Part shown: positions 45,092 to 56,913 of the stretch, piece by piece
How positions within the stretch are numbered: position 1 is the first letter of the stretch
Layout: each line of letters starts with the position of its first letter
Assembly: GCA_001931905.2 (NCBI GenBank)
Contig: MSJI02000885.1
Location: 84,404-148,403, forward strand
Length of the DNA: 64,000 nucleotides
Origin: Cladosporium sp. IMV 00045
Lineage: Eukaryota; Ascomycota; Dothideomycetes; Cladosporiales; Cladosporiaceae
Direction of reading: 5' to 3'
Position numbers and translations under genes: made by a program
Notes under the pieces: model-generated
Seen by the model: the letters and a program-made list of their open reading frames with translations, nothing else
Told to the model about the DNA's origin: nothing
Databases searched by the model: none

Positions 45092-46457
45092 TCATCTTTG
45101 TCTCGCCGCTGCTGCAGAGGAGCTTTGAGGTCGCGAAGTCGATCCGCTTCGTCGGTCGCTGGGGGAGTCGAGGAGTGATAGGCAGCGGAGGAGGACTGGG
45201 ATTGATCGTTAGTTGGGAACTCTTTTTTGCTGTCAAGGGAGTGGGGTTTTTTTTTTTTTTTTTGGATCGGTCGATCGGATCAAACTTACGGTCCATGATC
45301 TCCTCTTCCGCGACTCCCATTTGGTAGTCGACGAGTCCATGCTTTTCAATGTGATCGCACAGTCGAACGAGTTCCCTCCCGAGCTGTTCGAGGGCTGTGG
45401 TGTTGATGATGGACTGCGATTCGTGCAGCGCCTGCCCGCTCTGGATCATGTCTTGCGTCAGGTCGTGTTGGCGCTGCAAGGTCGCGAGCCAAGCGCGGTT
45501 GAATTCGTCCCAGAGTCGGATGCGGTCGTCATGCAATGCTTCGTCGTCTCGTGTTAGCCCTGAATTTGATTGTTAGCTATCGTTCACCAGAGACTGGTTC
45601 TTTCTCAAAGATTGCTACCTACCAAGTCCCTCGGCGCTGCCAAGTAGATATTGCGAAATTTGCAGTAATTGTTCAGGCATGTTTCTCAAGTCACCCTCCC
45701 GAGCTCGCGTGAAAATTGTCCGGATCGATGTCTGGTAACGACTAAACGCCTGATCGATCGATTCCGTAGATTGCTGCGGCTGCGCTGGAGCGGGATATTG
45801 ATGTTGCTGACTGTACGCCGGGTACGCGGCTGACTGCGTTGGATCGAGCATTGCATATGATTGCTGTGTTGGAGGACCAGGTTGTGCGTATGCGCTCTGC
45901 TGCGAATATTGCGAAGGGATTTGAGGCGCCGCGAGTTCCGTGGACGGTGCGCTAGTGGGAACGCTCTGTCCTGCAAGGTAGTATTGTGCCGTCTGTGACT
46001 CCCCAAATTGCGAGGACAGTGTCTCAGGCGCAGCACCAGCTCGTTGTTGTCGATAGGTTGGTACTTGCTCATAGGCTGTTTGCGTAGGTTGTTGACTTTG
46101 CTGTTGCATACCATACATGACACCGGTCCCATACTGTTGGTATTGTTGCGACTGCTGTCGCGGCTCTTGCGGTTGGTATTCCTGTCCGTACTGCTGAAGC
46201 TGGCTCGCTGGTACGTTTGTGCCTGTTGCATACTGAACTCCTTGCGAAAAGTTGTACAATTGCTGCGCATCGTGACTTGCTCGACTCGCTGCTTGCGCCG
46301 CCGCCGGCGATTGCTGCATATAATTGGATTGCCTGAAGCGTTCGACGGAGCCTGGTGTTCCATAAGGCCCAGCAGTCTGAGGTGGGTTTTGCTGTGGTTG
46401 CTGCGCGGGATATGAAGTAGGCGCATACTGTCGTCGTGTTGGGTCATAATGTTCCAT
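45092..46457 (-). CDS. Q/Y/P-rich conserved fungal protein
   Basis: Three exons: 46457-45623, 45559-45290 and 45195-45092, giving 402 residues. Introns have CTAAC branch sites and GT..AG ends (45560-45622; 45196-45289). Residues 1-225 are rich in Gln, Tyr, Pro and Ala and low in complexity, like prion-like domains. The rest is an ordered helical region with GLTRDDEALHDDRIRLWDEFN, LVRLCDHIEKHGLVDYQMGV and, after splicing, LLLRCLSLLDS. I recognise this C-terminal block as conserved in filamentous ascomycetes but cannot name a function. Start: MEHYDPTRRQ; codons upstream lack an ATG that fits. Confidence 0.75.
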
Positions 46458-49400
46458 CACAGGATGGAGTGTTCTCCAGCGATCTGGCAGATCTTTGTCG
46501 TTACTCTTGAGCTGCGAGGCCGGTGAAACGGGCGGGGTATCATAGAATAAAGCCACGATTGCAATTGTTTCGACGAATCGCTTGGTGGGAGTGTTGTTGC
46601 GCAAGAAGCTTGGGTAGTTGTGAAATGACGTTGATCGTGAAGAGATTGATTATGGTACAGAACGGTCGAGTCCTTGTTGGAAAAAATTGAATCGGCCAGG
46701 AAGGCTCGCCAATCGGCGGTGGGGTGAAGGAGGGTTTTGTTTAGGCAGATTGCAAACCCGCACAGACAAGACAGACGGACCGGCCAGATGACTTCACAAG
46801 GCTGAGAATCTCCAGGATGATGCTGTTACGCAAAGCGTATCGTGTAGAAGCCGAATGGAAAGGTGGTAGAAGCGCTGGCGCCGAAGAAATGAAGCAAGGT
46901 CCCGCCCAATGACAAAAAGGATTGAAGATTGCTGATGGCCGACAAAAGAACGACTCGAGGTCAGTCTGGAACGAATGGCGGAACGAAGAGATGTCGTGCG
47001 TGCGCGGATGAAGCGAGATTGGTTTCGACCAGTGTAAGGCAGGAGATGAAGAGGGTAGAGTCGCAACAATGCTTTCAAAGAGGCACGGCGTCACAGCGCG
47101 TGTTTCTTGGTCAGCTCCGTCAGTCACGGCCGGAGCGCGGGGCAAGACGTGGTCGCGCGGACGTGCAATGGCTCAAACTCAGAGCAGGGAATGGGCGCCG
47201 GGAGTCGAGCGCGCGGTGGATTGCCACGCGAGCGGAGGACTGGAGCGGTAAAAGCTCTGGCAGGTGAGGGTGATGACGGAGGATGGTGGTGGAGGTGGTG
47301 GTGAGGGAGTCAGTGACACAATTTGGCCCGCAACGGCTGCAGGGGCACGAGGTGTCGCAAGAAGGCCGTTAGCTGGTGTAGGGCTGGGCCGACGTTTGAG
47401 GATTGGGAGGCGTCGACCGGCTACCCGGTACTGAGGTGAGATGCGTCGGGGGGATTGATATGGGAGGAGGGGAATGAAGAAAAAGGCTTGTGGCTTGGGA
47501 AGAGACTCGGACGAGGAGGGCCGGGATGAGCGGACTGGCATGATCGCCGTCTGGCTCGTTGGTGAGGTTGTCGGAGCCCAAGACTGGCGTTGACCGCGCG
47601 CAGCAATGCGGAAGGGCGATTGCGCGGCGTGATTGGCCGATGGAAAATGACTTGAAGAGGAGCCAAAAGGTGTAGTTTTGCGGGCGCCGGCTAGTGTACC
47701 AGGTAGAGCTCCGGGGCGGACGTGAAGAAGACTTACGGTTGGAAGATGAGACGAGCGGCGAGGGAAGGTTGCGGGCAGACGCCTGCGAGCACCAATGGCC
47801 CGACGAGCGCGAGGGCATTGGGCTGGCGGGCAAAGATGATACAGGCAGGCAGGGCAGGATGGCAGCGGGCGTGTGCATCTGAGCCAGCGCTATGCCGTGT
47901 GGTGGTGCTACAGCGAGGTGTGTGGGCATGGCATGGATGTTACGGGTTGCATGACAAGAAAAGCGCAGCGTGTCAGGCAAGGTGGATACGGCAAAGATCG
48001 AAGCGGTGCTTTGGCCCCACACGGGAAAGAGTCGACTAGAGTTTTTAGAGGCAAAGGTTACTTGTCACCTACCTCTGGCTCTGGCGAGTGGTTCGGCGTT
48101 CAGCTCTATGCTCGATCTATTCATCGAGCGAGGGCAGGCAGCAAGAGGCTTCGGGCAGTGCCATGGGTTTGCAGGAAGTCTGGCTGTTCCCGTGCGTATG
48201 TTGCACGTGGTTGGCGTGTGGGAAGAAATGGGTTGCAACGGTCATCGATGGGGCAAGGAGAGATAATCGGAGGCTACCTATGCAGGTGGCATATGATGAT
48301 GGGTGAGAGACAAGACAGACGATGACTCTGCCGGACTCGTAGGGAGATTGACCTGACAGGCGCAGTAGCATGCATGGACAGGACAAGCAGGACATTATTG
48401 CTGCTGCTAGTGAGTGCCGGGCTGCGAGGCAGAGGCAAGGGCCCGACAGGCAGAAGGGCAGCGCTGCTCGATGTGTATGGAGGAGGGGAGTGGCAGAAGA
48501 AACTGACCTACATATGCAGTGGCGGTTGCTCGCAGTAGTCTTGTTTATTCGTGGCAAGGGGATGGGGTACCTGCAGTAGCATGGCCTGGATAGCCAACGC
48601 CCCAGATGTGAGTGAGGTGTCCAGGTGGAGCGCCACACGTGCCTGTGCGTGTGAGGTGCAGCAGTCAACGGTCACAAGATCGGCGTGTATCTGCCTGCCC
48701 TGGCGCCCTGCCTTTGTCTCGCTGACCCTATACCGCCCAGTCGCTTTGTTTCTGCATGGCGAGTCGTGAAGTTTTTTGGTGGTGTAGGTTCGTCGCTTGT
48801 GTGGGTTGGGCGAAGACACGCTCGAACGATCTGGCTACCTGTGCTGCCGAAAGTATCCTGATCGTGTGCGCTTTCTTTCTTCGACTAGACCTTAGATCTA
48901 TGACGACGATCCAGATATAGCAGAGTAATAACGTAGACTGTTATCCACGGTTGAAGCGCGCGCGCAAGACGTGCACCATCCCGAGACAATCGCGATACAT
49001 GACGTGCCCTTCTTCGCCTGTCCTGTGCTTTTTCTTCCAGAAAAAGTCGAAACACGCTTCATTTCCGAATTCCCGGGCACAACGCCGCCGCCCAACGGCC
49101 CTCGCTGCCCAGCTTGGACAATCTTGACTCCGTCCGAGAGCGAGGCTGCGTCCGTGATACGCACTTGTCAAGCCAAAACCGCCCAACTCTGAGTCCTGAC
49201 GCCAAGCTAGGGTATCGGCAGATCCGGTGAGACTCTCTGAACAAACTGTCCATTATTGGTCGTTGTCTGTCTTCTCCGCCGTTGATCTGGTTGCGCGCCT
49301 CGAAATGCTACTTTCGACGTTGATGCCCAGCTGCTGCTGATCGCGACGACATTACTTCTTCCCACCAGGCTGTCATGACTAAGGCTACCTATCCATGCGC

Positions 49401-50906
49401 CCAAAGATCGACCTCAAGCGAGTGCAGATCGGGCAATCAATCTAGCAAAAAAAGACGTGTGGGTGCGGGTGTGTGCGCCGACACTACTTTACTGCTAACT
49501 ATACCACACTCCCGCATATGCCCAATGGCTGCCCAAACAAAGCAAATCCTCACCCAAGAGCGACATGCACATACGCAAAGGAGTATAGTTCAGCATTCCT
49601 TCGGCTTTCTTCTGCCTCGATCAACTTCAAGCTCTAGAATGCTCAAGCTTCCGTTCTATCTCCGGCGACTGGAGATCAATCCATCACAAACCAGCCTCCA
49701 GAGCAATCTATCCCAAGCCCCCTCCACCTCGTCTCACAATGCACGCCAACAGCCGCCACAGACGCCAACCCCAGCCCTTCTCGAAGCATACCTTAATTTC
49801 GTTTTACTTGATTTCTTCCAGTGCTATTACGACTACTGCGACTCGTAAAACAAAAGCATCGAACTCTAGGACCCAGATACATGGCTGAAGCGGCAGTCCT
49901 TTCCCCCTCTCATTTATTATCCCCCAGCCACCTCGAAAACTTACGCACTCAAGGGTCGTACTGTACACGTACTACACCACTTTTTCGATTAGCAGCAGCA
50001 TCATCGCTACCCATTCCGCGCCTGTGTCGAGTCAGTCAATCGTTGCAGTCAGGCATCAAGCGGAACCTGCCAGAGACCATAATAATAACAACAAACAATG
50101 CGGAAAAGTTGCCTCTCGCCCGCATGACCGCGGAAATCACAGCACAACCAACACAAAAAGCCTCTTCCAAGTCCAACTTGCCCTCCCCCATCCTTATGCG
50201 CCAACAGGCATCATAACACGCTCGTTCCCTGCTTCTCCCGCGGGCTGATGCGCTGCGACGGGGGCATTATTGCGGCACTGCGGCGCTTTGATTGTTGTTT
50301 CGTCAACAAATGGCATCTGCCGCGCACCTTCGTTCGGACAATCACCATGCCAGGGACATCGTCTTGCACTGTGTCATGGTCAAGCGCTCAGACACAGGCA
50401 CACGCGTGCGTGCTCACCTTCCAGAATGATCTATAGGTGTATTTTCTTTCGCGCGCGGCATTCTTCCCTGTTTTTTTGCCTTTCCCGCCGTCTTCTGTTT
50501 GATTCTCTTCGACGTGGGTGACAGGGATTCTTACTGGTGGATCAATCTCGCGCGCGCGAATGCTGTTGAGCAATGCAATGGACATGGAAGGATTGCGGCA
50601 AGTAGAGAACGGTTAGATTGTCTATACGAGGTAGGACGGGAGAGGAGAGGCGAGGCTTGTTTTCTTTGTCTGTTTGATATCTAAAACCATGACGACCAAA
50701 ACAAACGGTAACTCTCAACCCGGCATTGGCTGATAAGCGCCGGAAGAAACATGGCATCCCATCCGCGCGCGCGAGCGCGGCTCTACAGCATGCCGTAGCA
50801 CCTGCCTACCTACCCAGGTAGGCAGGTAGGTACTTTGTACTTTTCAGCAGTAGGTGCCCAAAATCTTTCCTCGCAGACCGGTTCGAAAAGCCAAGTCTGA
50901 CAGGGT
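46458..50906. other. 4.4 kb gene-poor region
   Basis: No frame here resembles a known protein. The longest (about 217 codons at 47369-48022 on the minus strand) has the Ser/Pro/Thr-rich make-up of non-coding GC-rich DNA. It should contain the upstream region of the Q/Y-rich gene and the 3' end of GPI3. GT-AG-like sites are present on the minus strand (for example GTAAGT near 47731), so 5' UTR exons are possible. Confidence 0.5.
50800..50827. repeat. Perfect 12 bp inverted repeat with 4-base loop
   Basis: The arm at 50800-50811 (ACCTGCCTACCT) pairs fully with 50816-50827 around the loop ACCC. It lies 79 bp beyond the GPI3 stop codon, so it would form a hairpin in the GPI3 3' UTR if transcribed. 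Confidence 0.85.
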
Positions 50907-52716
50907 CTAGCCCGCGCCCAACCCTAGCCCAGCAGCGGCATTCTCCCTCCTGCCAGTATTATTGCGCATGCCGCCGCTGCTGTGGGATTGATGCCTGATG
51001 GCGACGGCGGTCGTGTAACCTTCGACCTCAGTCTCCGTCTCCGCGTCGCCGCGCAGCAGGGCGTTAGAATCCTTCTGCGCAACGACGGCGGGCCAGGGCT
51101 TGCACATGTCTATCTTGTGCCGCGGGTACGTGAGCTCGAGGAAGCAGTAGATCAAGTAGTCGATCACGACGACGATGACGAACAGCTTGCCCGCCCAAAT
51201 GCCGCAGCCGAAATACCTCTTGAGCCGGTCGATCAGCGCGAAGGACTGCGTCGTCGTCGGCTGTCCGTAGTTTTCCCACTCGCTGTTGTAGTATTCGGAG
51301 TTATCCTCCGCGGAGGACGAGCCGGTGATCAGGTCGTAGACGCGCTCGGTGCGCCGCGCGATGTCCGCCCACGAGTACATCATCTTCACCTGGTCGTGGA
51401 AGCGGTCGCGGCGCACCGCTTTGGTTGTGAGGAGCCCGACGGCTTCCGTCACGCCGCGGATCACGTCTTGCACTTCCGGCAGCACGAAGACGGTCATGTT
51501 GCCGGGTAGCACTTCGGGCACGCCGCCGACGCGGGTCGCAACGACCATTAGGCCGCAGCAGGCTGCTTCGACTAGCACTGTGCCGAAGGCTTCTGTCAGG
51601 CTGGTCGAGAGGAGCATGTGTCCTCGGACCATCACGTCGCGCACTTCTTCGTGCCGGATGCTGCCCAAGAGAACCACGCGAGACTGTCCGTTGGGCATGT
51701 ATACTAGCTGCTGGGGTAGAGAATCCAGGGTCTGTTCGAGATCGATGGCTTTGGGTCCACTGCCAGCGATGATGAAGCGGAGGTTCTGGTGGCGTCTGAG
51801 GAGTAGTGGCAGGGCACTGATGAGGAGATCTGTTCCCTTGTTGTAGAAGAGACGGGATATCACGACGATCGTGATGGGGTCCCCGGGGCCGATGGGCTGG
51901 CTTGGGTCGGGCGGAGGTGGTAGCAGCAGTCCTTTGTCTCCATAGAGCTGTGGTGCCTTGACTTCGTGGGGTTGTAAGGGGCGGAAGTTACTCGCCACTA
52001 CGGCGTTTGGGATTACTGAGACACTCAGTGGATTCAAGCTTGCTCTCAGCGTCGTGTTTTCCTTGCTTCATGGTGTTAGCTAGCTCGGACTTGAAGGCTC
52101 AGAGGTCTAGGCATACCAAGTATGTGAGACGCAGACAACATGGTCGACATCACTCAGAGAGAACTTCAGCAGCTTGTTCGCCATGATACTAGCAGCATCG
52201 CTGAAGCCAAAAAGCGAATGATCCGTGAAGACAGTCCGTAAGCCCATTGTTCGTGCGTGCAAAATGCCTTCGTGGCATAGATTGCTGAGAGACGCATGGC
52301 CGTGGACAATCTGGATTTGCTCCCGGATGAAGATTTGTCGGAGCAAAGGGAATGAACTGAACACAGTCGGGAAGGTGGTGCTGCGGTATACAACCCAGTG
52401 TGGAAGATGGTAGACTTTGACGCGGTTTGTGAGGTACCGGATGCCCGTCCGTACGGGAGAGTCGTAGGCGTGTGTTATGATTATAACACGATGTCCGCGA
52501 TCGATCAGTTTCTAGGTCAACTGTCAGCTGTCGCTACACTTGATTTGATGGCTTCGTTTGTGAAGCAGAGTGGGATTGGATAGCCCCACAGACACGTACA
52601 GATGACAGCTGGTAGATGTGACTTTCAACACCTCCTGGTTGTGGATAGAAGAAATCCGAGATCATTCTTTTCAGGTCAGTCTCCGATTCAATAACGCTGC
52701 TACGATCTTCTTCCAT
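50907..52716 (-). CDS. gpi3: GPI3/PIG-A, catalytic subunit of GPI-GlcNAc transferase
   Basis: Transfers GlcNAc from UDP-GlcNAc to phosphatidylinositol on the cytoplasmic face of the ER, the first step of GPI-anchor synthesis. Three exons: 52716-52600, 52511-52117 and 52065-50907 (introns of 88 and 51 bp), giving 556 residues. Splicing restores [26 protein letters not shown] and [18 protein letters not shown], both family landmarks. The GT4 fold is seen in [19 protein letters not shown] and [16 protein letters not shown] with the donor-binding glutamates. One membrane span ([19 protein letters not shown]) lies near the C-terminus, as in other PIG-A proteins. The start is uncertain: ATG at 52716 or the one 17 codons later, and a further upstream exon cannot be excluded. 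Confidence 0.9.
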
Positions 52717-53095
52717 TAGACATACGCAATATTGTACGGCATTGTGATGGTTGTGGTGGCGCCTCGTAGGCGCTCATCCGGAAGCAGTTCAGCGCATGCT
52801 CGAGACGATGGTAATTACGCGTAGATTTGTCTCTATGGACAAAATGTAAGAGCAATGAAAATCTTCAATCCGGTGTCTGTACGTTGTATTCCCCTGAGAA
52901 ACCAAACCGCCATCGTTGATGGCTGGGGGTTGTTCATTGATGTCCGCTTGGCATCTCCGCCGAATCTCCGACGAGCTTTCCCAAGTTCATCACATGAAAG
53001 AAAGTCTGCGGGGAGAGAGAACCTCCAATGCTCGCTTCCAGGCTTTGTGAGAGAAAATCATACAACCCATTCGCAAAACTGCACATCACCCGGCC
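52717..53095. promoter_or_regulatory. Divergent promoter region of GPI3 and the helicase gene
   Basis: A short 379 bp spacer between divergent starts, so both promoters must lie within it. No specific motif is called. Confidence 0.5.
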
Positions 53096-55957
53096 ATGGC
53101 GCCTTTGTACAATCGCTATGTGCCGCCTAAACCTTCGGCACCGGTTGCAGCACCTCAGGTAGTCAGCGCATCTCCAGCGCCAACACCTGCCTCACCGGAA
53201 GCCGACAAAAAGCGCAAGCGAGAGCGCAGCGAAGAGCAAAAAGCTGAACGCAAAGCGAAAAAGCTGCGCAATAAGAATGAAGACGAGGCAGCACCAATTG
53301 AGCCATCGGAATCCGTTCAGCCTTTAGAGCTGCCCGCCGAGGTCGAGCATCCTCCGACAATTCCATCTTCCAAGCCTCAGAGCGAGTTTGCGCATATCAC
53401 GAACAACAAAAAGAGACATAAACTGGAAAAGGAAGCAAGAAAAGCTCGGAAAGAAGCTACAAAGAACGGCGACGACATCGAAACTGCTGAGACCGGTAAT
53501 GCGCAGGCTGAGGAGGACGGCGCAATCGCTCATGCTTTGGGTCAGAGTGCATCAGACGACATACCGAGGACGCAGAAATCCGCCAACGAAGGTGCAGTAA
53601 CAAACGACATAACACCGGATTCAGCTAAGCGGAAAAAGAGACGCAAAGATGCAGATCAAGAACAGGAAACAGATGCGCCGACACAAAATGCCTCTGAGGT
53701 GAACGGGGACGATCACCAAGACGAGACCATGATCGATGCGCCTAATGGGGAGGTTGAGAGTGCTCAACCAAAGAAGCGCCGACACAAATTGGAAGGTGTT
53801 TTGCAAGAGGCGCAAGAGCCGGAGGTGAAGAGAAGTGCTGCCGAGATTGAAGAGGATCACCTCAAGAATTACGCTGGCGTGATGGGCAAGTTTCAGAAAG
53901 CTAGGCAATTGGCCGAGAAGAAGGAAGCTGAGAAGCCAACGGACGAAGAGGTGGAAGTCGAACCAGAGGTTCAAAAGAGAGATCTTGCGCCATTTCCACA
54001 GCCTGTCAACGAACCGAAGGAGTTCAAGCCAACATTCTCTGCTCTGCCGTCCTGGCTGGCCGAGCCCACAACAATCTCGGACGATGCGAAGGCATCGTTC
54101 GCCGATTTGGGTCTTCCGGAGAGCACGGTCAAGCATCTTTCCAACTTATCCTTCCGCGATGCTCTGCCGGTACAGCAGGCTCTCATTCCACTGCTCCTTC
54201 AACCCGGTACCAAAGGATCCAAATTCCTGCCAGGAACCGAAAGCGTGCTGCCAGACGTCGCAGTCAGCGCTGCGACAGGAAGTGGCAAAACGATCGCGTA
54301 TTTGCTGCCCATGATCGAGGCTCTGAAGAAGAGTCCAGGTTCACATGAAAGACTACGAGGATTGGTTGTGGTTCCTACAAGAGAACTTGTCATGCAAGTT
54401 GCTGCAGTAGCCGAAAGCTTAGCAAAAGGCAGCAATCTGAAGGTTGGAATCTCAAGTGGCGTTGGCAGGTTCAGGGACGAGCAGCAAAGACTCGTACACA
54501 CCGGTCGGCGATACGACCCTCACGCATATGCCGAGTTGATGCGAAAGGCGCAACGCAAAGAAAACCCTCCACCAATCGATAGCGAGGACTTTGATGCATA
54601 CGCCGAAGAATTGGAGCAATGGACGGAACGCGACGACCAGGAGATTCAAGACGTGCTGCACGGTCTTGTAGATCACGTTTCGACGCACACTTCGGCTGTC
54701 GATCTACTTGTGTGCACTCCCGGTCGTCTTCTCGAGCACTTGGGATCCACTCTTGGCTTTAGCATCGCATCGGTCAGCTGGGTCGTTATCGACGAAGCGG
54801 ACAAGCTATTGGATCAACAGTACGATGGCTTCCTGCAGCGACTGGACGAAGAATTGACAAAACAGCGTCCCGATGAGGAGCAAGATGCGCGTGAGAAATA
54901 CCTTCGATCAGCGGGCTTGTGGGACGACCGCTTTGAGAGACAGGTCAGGAGGGTTGTATTGAGTGCAACGATGACTAGAGACATCTCGAAGCTTACCGCT
55001 CTCAAACTGAAGCGACCTCAGCTGGTGGCCGTTCAGGGAGCGGAACAGCAAGACGGCCTTGATGCGTCTGCAGGAGCAGGTGCGACAAACGATACAGACA
55101 TGGTGAACGCAGACACTGGAGCTTTTGAGATCCCACCTACACTGAAAGAATACTGTGTGCCTGTGGGAGATGGAAGCGAGAAGCCGCTGCAACTTCTTGA
55201 GTTGCTGCGATCAAGAGTTTTAGCCGGCCAATCTCCGACCAAGCCAGAGCAAGCGAAGAAGGTGGAAGCAGAATCCGACTCGGACTCGGACTCGGATTCC
55301 TCATCGGAAGACAGCAGCTCATCCGATGAATCGGACAGCGATGATTCTTCGTCGTCCTCGGACGACAGCAGCGAGGAGGATTCAGACGACGATTCTTCCT
55401 GCGATGATTCCGACGCATCTGCCACCAAACAGGGCACCGCCTCTTCTACCAAATCCTCAGCCCCCACCGTCCTCATTTTCACATCCAGCACCGAGTCCGC
55501 CGCTCGTCTATCCCACCTCCTGTGCAACCTCCGCCCAGATTGGTCCGAGTTCATCACAACCCTCACTAAAGTAACCAACAACACTACTCACCGCGCGTCG
55601 AAGTCAACCGACCCCGTGATCACAATCTCCACCGATCGCGCAGGCCGTGGTCTCGACACTCTGTCCGGCCGCCGCATCACGCATGTCTTGCAGTACGATG
55701 TGCCCCGCGCTCTTACCGCCTACGTCCACCGCGTCGGCAGAACTGCACGTGCTGGGGCCAGTGGCGAGGCTTGGACTTTGTATTCTGATCGCGAGGCGAG
55801 GTGGTTCGTGAATGAGATCATGAGGGCTGGGAATGTGAGGAGATCCGAGCCGATCGAGAGGGTGAGATTCCAGGTCTTGGATGAGGGGTTGAAGGATACT
55901 TTTGCGGAGGTGTTGGCGGGTATGAGAGAGACTGTGTTTGGGGCTGGTGCTAAGTAG
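53096..55957 (+). CDS. dbp6: DEAD-box RNA helicase, DBP6/DDX51 type
   Basis: An ATP-dependent RNA helicase for early 60S ribosome assembly in the nucleolus. It is a 953-residue single exon. The N-terminal 300 residues are charged and disordered, with many Lys/Glu stretches. The helicase core shows ATGSGKT (motif I, about 392), VVPTREL (Ia, about 423), CTPGRLLEHL (Ib), VIDEADKLL (II, about 566), LSATMTRD (III, about 622), STDRAGRGLDT (V, about 845) and HRVGRTARAG (VI, about 877). A Ser/Asp/Glu tract of about 55 residues (about 723-778) sits between the two RecA lobes. The spacing and the YNRYVPP opening favour the DBP6/DDX51 group over other DEAD-box proteins. The ATG at 53096 has good context (GGCCATGGC). 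Confidence 0.88.
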   Translation: MAPLYNRYVPPKPSAPVAAPQVVSASPAPTPASPEADKKRKRERSEEQKAERKAKKLRNKNEDEAAPIEPSESVQPLELPAEVEHPPTIPSSKPQSEFAHITNNKKRHKLEKEARKARKEATKNGDDIETAETGNAQAEEDGAIAHALGQSASDDIPRTQKSANEGAVTNDITPDSAKRKKRRKDADQEQETDAPTQNASEVNGDDHQDETMIDAPNGEVESAQPKKRRHKLEGVLQEAQEPEVKRSAAEIEEDHLKNYAGVMGKFQKARQLAEKKEAEKPTDEEVEVEPEVQKRDLAPFPQPVNEPKEFKPTFSALPSWLAEPTTISDDAKASFADLGLPESTVKHLSNLSFRDALPVQQALIPLLLQPGTKGSKFLPGTESVLPDVAVSAATGSGKTIAYLLPMIEALKKSPGSHERLRGLVVVPTRELVMQVAAVAESLAKGSNLKVGISSGVGRFRDEQQRLVHTGRRYDPHAYAELMRKAQRKENPPPIDSEDFDAYAEELEQWTERDDQEIQDVLHGLVDHVSTHTSAVDLLVCTPGRLLEHLGSTLGFSIASVSWVVIDEADKLLDQQYDGFLQRLDEELTKQRPDEEQDAREKYLRSAGLWDDRFERQVRRVVLSATMTRDISKLTALKLKRPQLVAVQGAEQQDGLDASAGAGATNDTDMVNADTGAFEIPPTLKEYCVPVGDGSEKPLQLLELLRSRVLAGQSPTKPEQAKKVEAESDSDSDSDSSSEDSSSSDESDSDDSSSSSDDSSEEDSDDDSSCDDSDASATKQGTASSTKSSAPTVLIFTSSTESAARLSHLLCNLRPDWSEFITTLTKVTNNTTHRASKSTDPVITISTDRAGRGLDTLSGRRITHVLQYDVPRALTAYVHRVGRTARAGASGEAWTLYSDREARWFVNEIMRAGNVRRSEPIERVRFQVLDEGLKDTFAEVLAGMRETVFGAGAK

Positions 55958-56357
55958 AGGGTAGTATGGCGCTTTATCGTAAAGGGGATTGTACCATCTT
56001 TTGTAGATTCACTGCGACACTAATTGGAAAATGAGGTCTTCAGCAGCTATCGCCCTGCCATAAAAAAACCAGAAAGCTCACAACTTCCCGATTATTCGTT
56101 CTTGTACCCACTTCAATGGTTTCGTCCAAGTGACCGAGAATCCATTGAACTGTAAAGCGGCGACTCGTCGGTCTCAAAGCCGCCCATTTCCACTGCCGCT
56201 CAAAACTGCAAGCCGCCATAACCGTGGATAAACGTTCACCCACAACGTCACTTCGCAAAGCGATGGCCTACTTGAAGGCAACATGGCAAATTCACTTTCG
56301 ACTGCCATCGGGGATAGCTTGAGAATCCACTGCAAATCTATATTTCAACCGCCCAAG
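55958..56357. other. Intergenic region
   Basis: Four hundred bases holding the helicase 3' UTR and the upstream region of the next gene. An in-frame ATG at 56283 would add 25 residues to the next protein. Confidence 0.5.
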
Positions 56358-56913
56358 ATGTCTTACCCCAAAGGTCCATACAAGCTGGTCACCGTCAATA
56401 ATGCACCTGAGCGAGCACAAAGACTCGTAGGCCGCGTCGTTGAGATTGTCAAAGATCGCTATGTGATTCACCATGTGGCAAATGCTGAAAGTATGGGACA
56501 CCTAGCAAGTCGATGAAAGGAGATGTCCCCGTTTTCGAGCCTCTGTCATGCAGACGAAAAATCGATATTGCGACATCACCAAGTATTGCTTGTCCTAGAC
56601 TAGTGCTGACCAGCTCGATTCCAGGCCCCGAGACAGCAACCTCAATCATACAGCAACATCATCCGGACATTGTGGTAAGATCCCCTTTCAAGATCCATGT
56701 GGCGAGAACAGAGAACGCATTGTCCTGATAACCTTGAAGTTTACTGCATCAATGTGGACACCCGAACAAAGCGACTTTGTCCTTTCGCATGCGCGAGAGA
56801 TCAACCCTGCTGTGAAGACTCTGGCACTGCCTCAGGGCTTGCAAGTTGAGAGAGGCCCGGATGCTGTGGTGGAGTTTATCGTTGGAAAGTTGGAGGGGTT
56901 GATTGAGGGTTAG
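56358..56913 (+). CDS. Conserved 118-residue fungal protein
   Basis: Three exons: 56358-56490, 56625-56674 and 56740-56913. The first intron has a GTATGG donor and a CTGAC branch site; the second has a GTAAGA donor and an AAG acceptor. The joined protein starts MSYPKGPYKLVTVNNAPERA, continues through HHVANAESPETATS and ends with the block ALPQGLQVERGPDAVVEFI. I recognise this pattern as a small conserved protein of filamentous ascomycetes with no assigned function. The unspliced reading stops early, which is why the gene is easy to miss. The start could be 25 codons upstream (56283). Confidence 0.7.

Noticed and set aside
47369..48022. 217-codon minus-strand frame
   Set aside because: Ser/Pro/Thr-rich with no motif and no supporting conservation; typical of random GC-rich sequence.
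48117..48668. 183-codon minus-strand frame rich in Cys and His
   Set aside because: The cysteines and histidines show no regular finger spacing; no support as a gene.
49375..49848. 157-codon plus-strand frame starting with ATG
   Set aside because: No recognisable family, composition like the surrounding non-coding DNA, and no second allele to test conservation.
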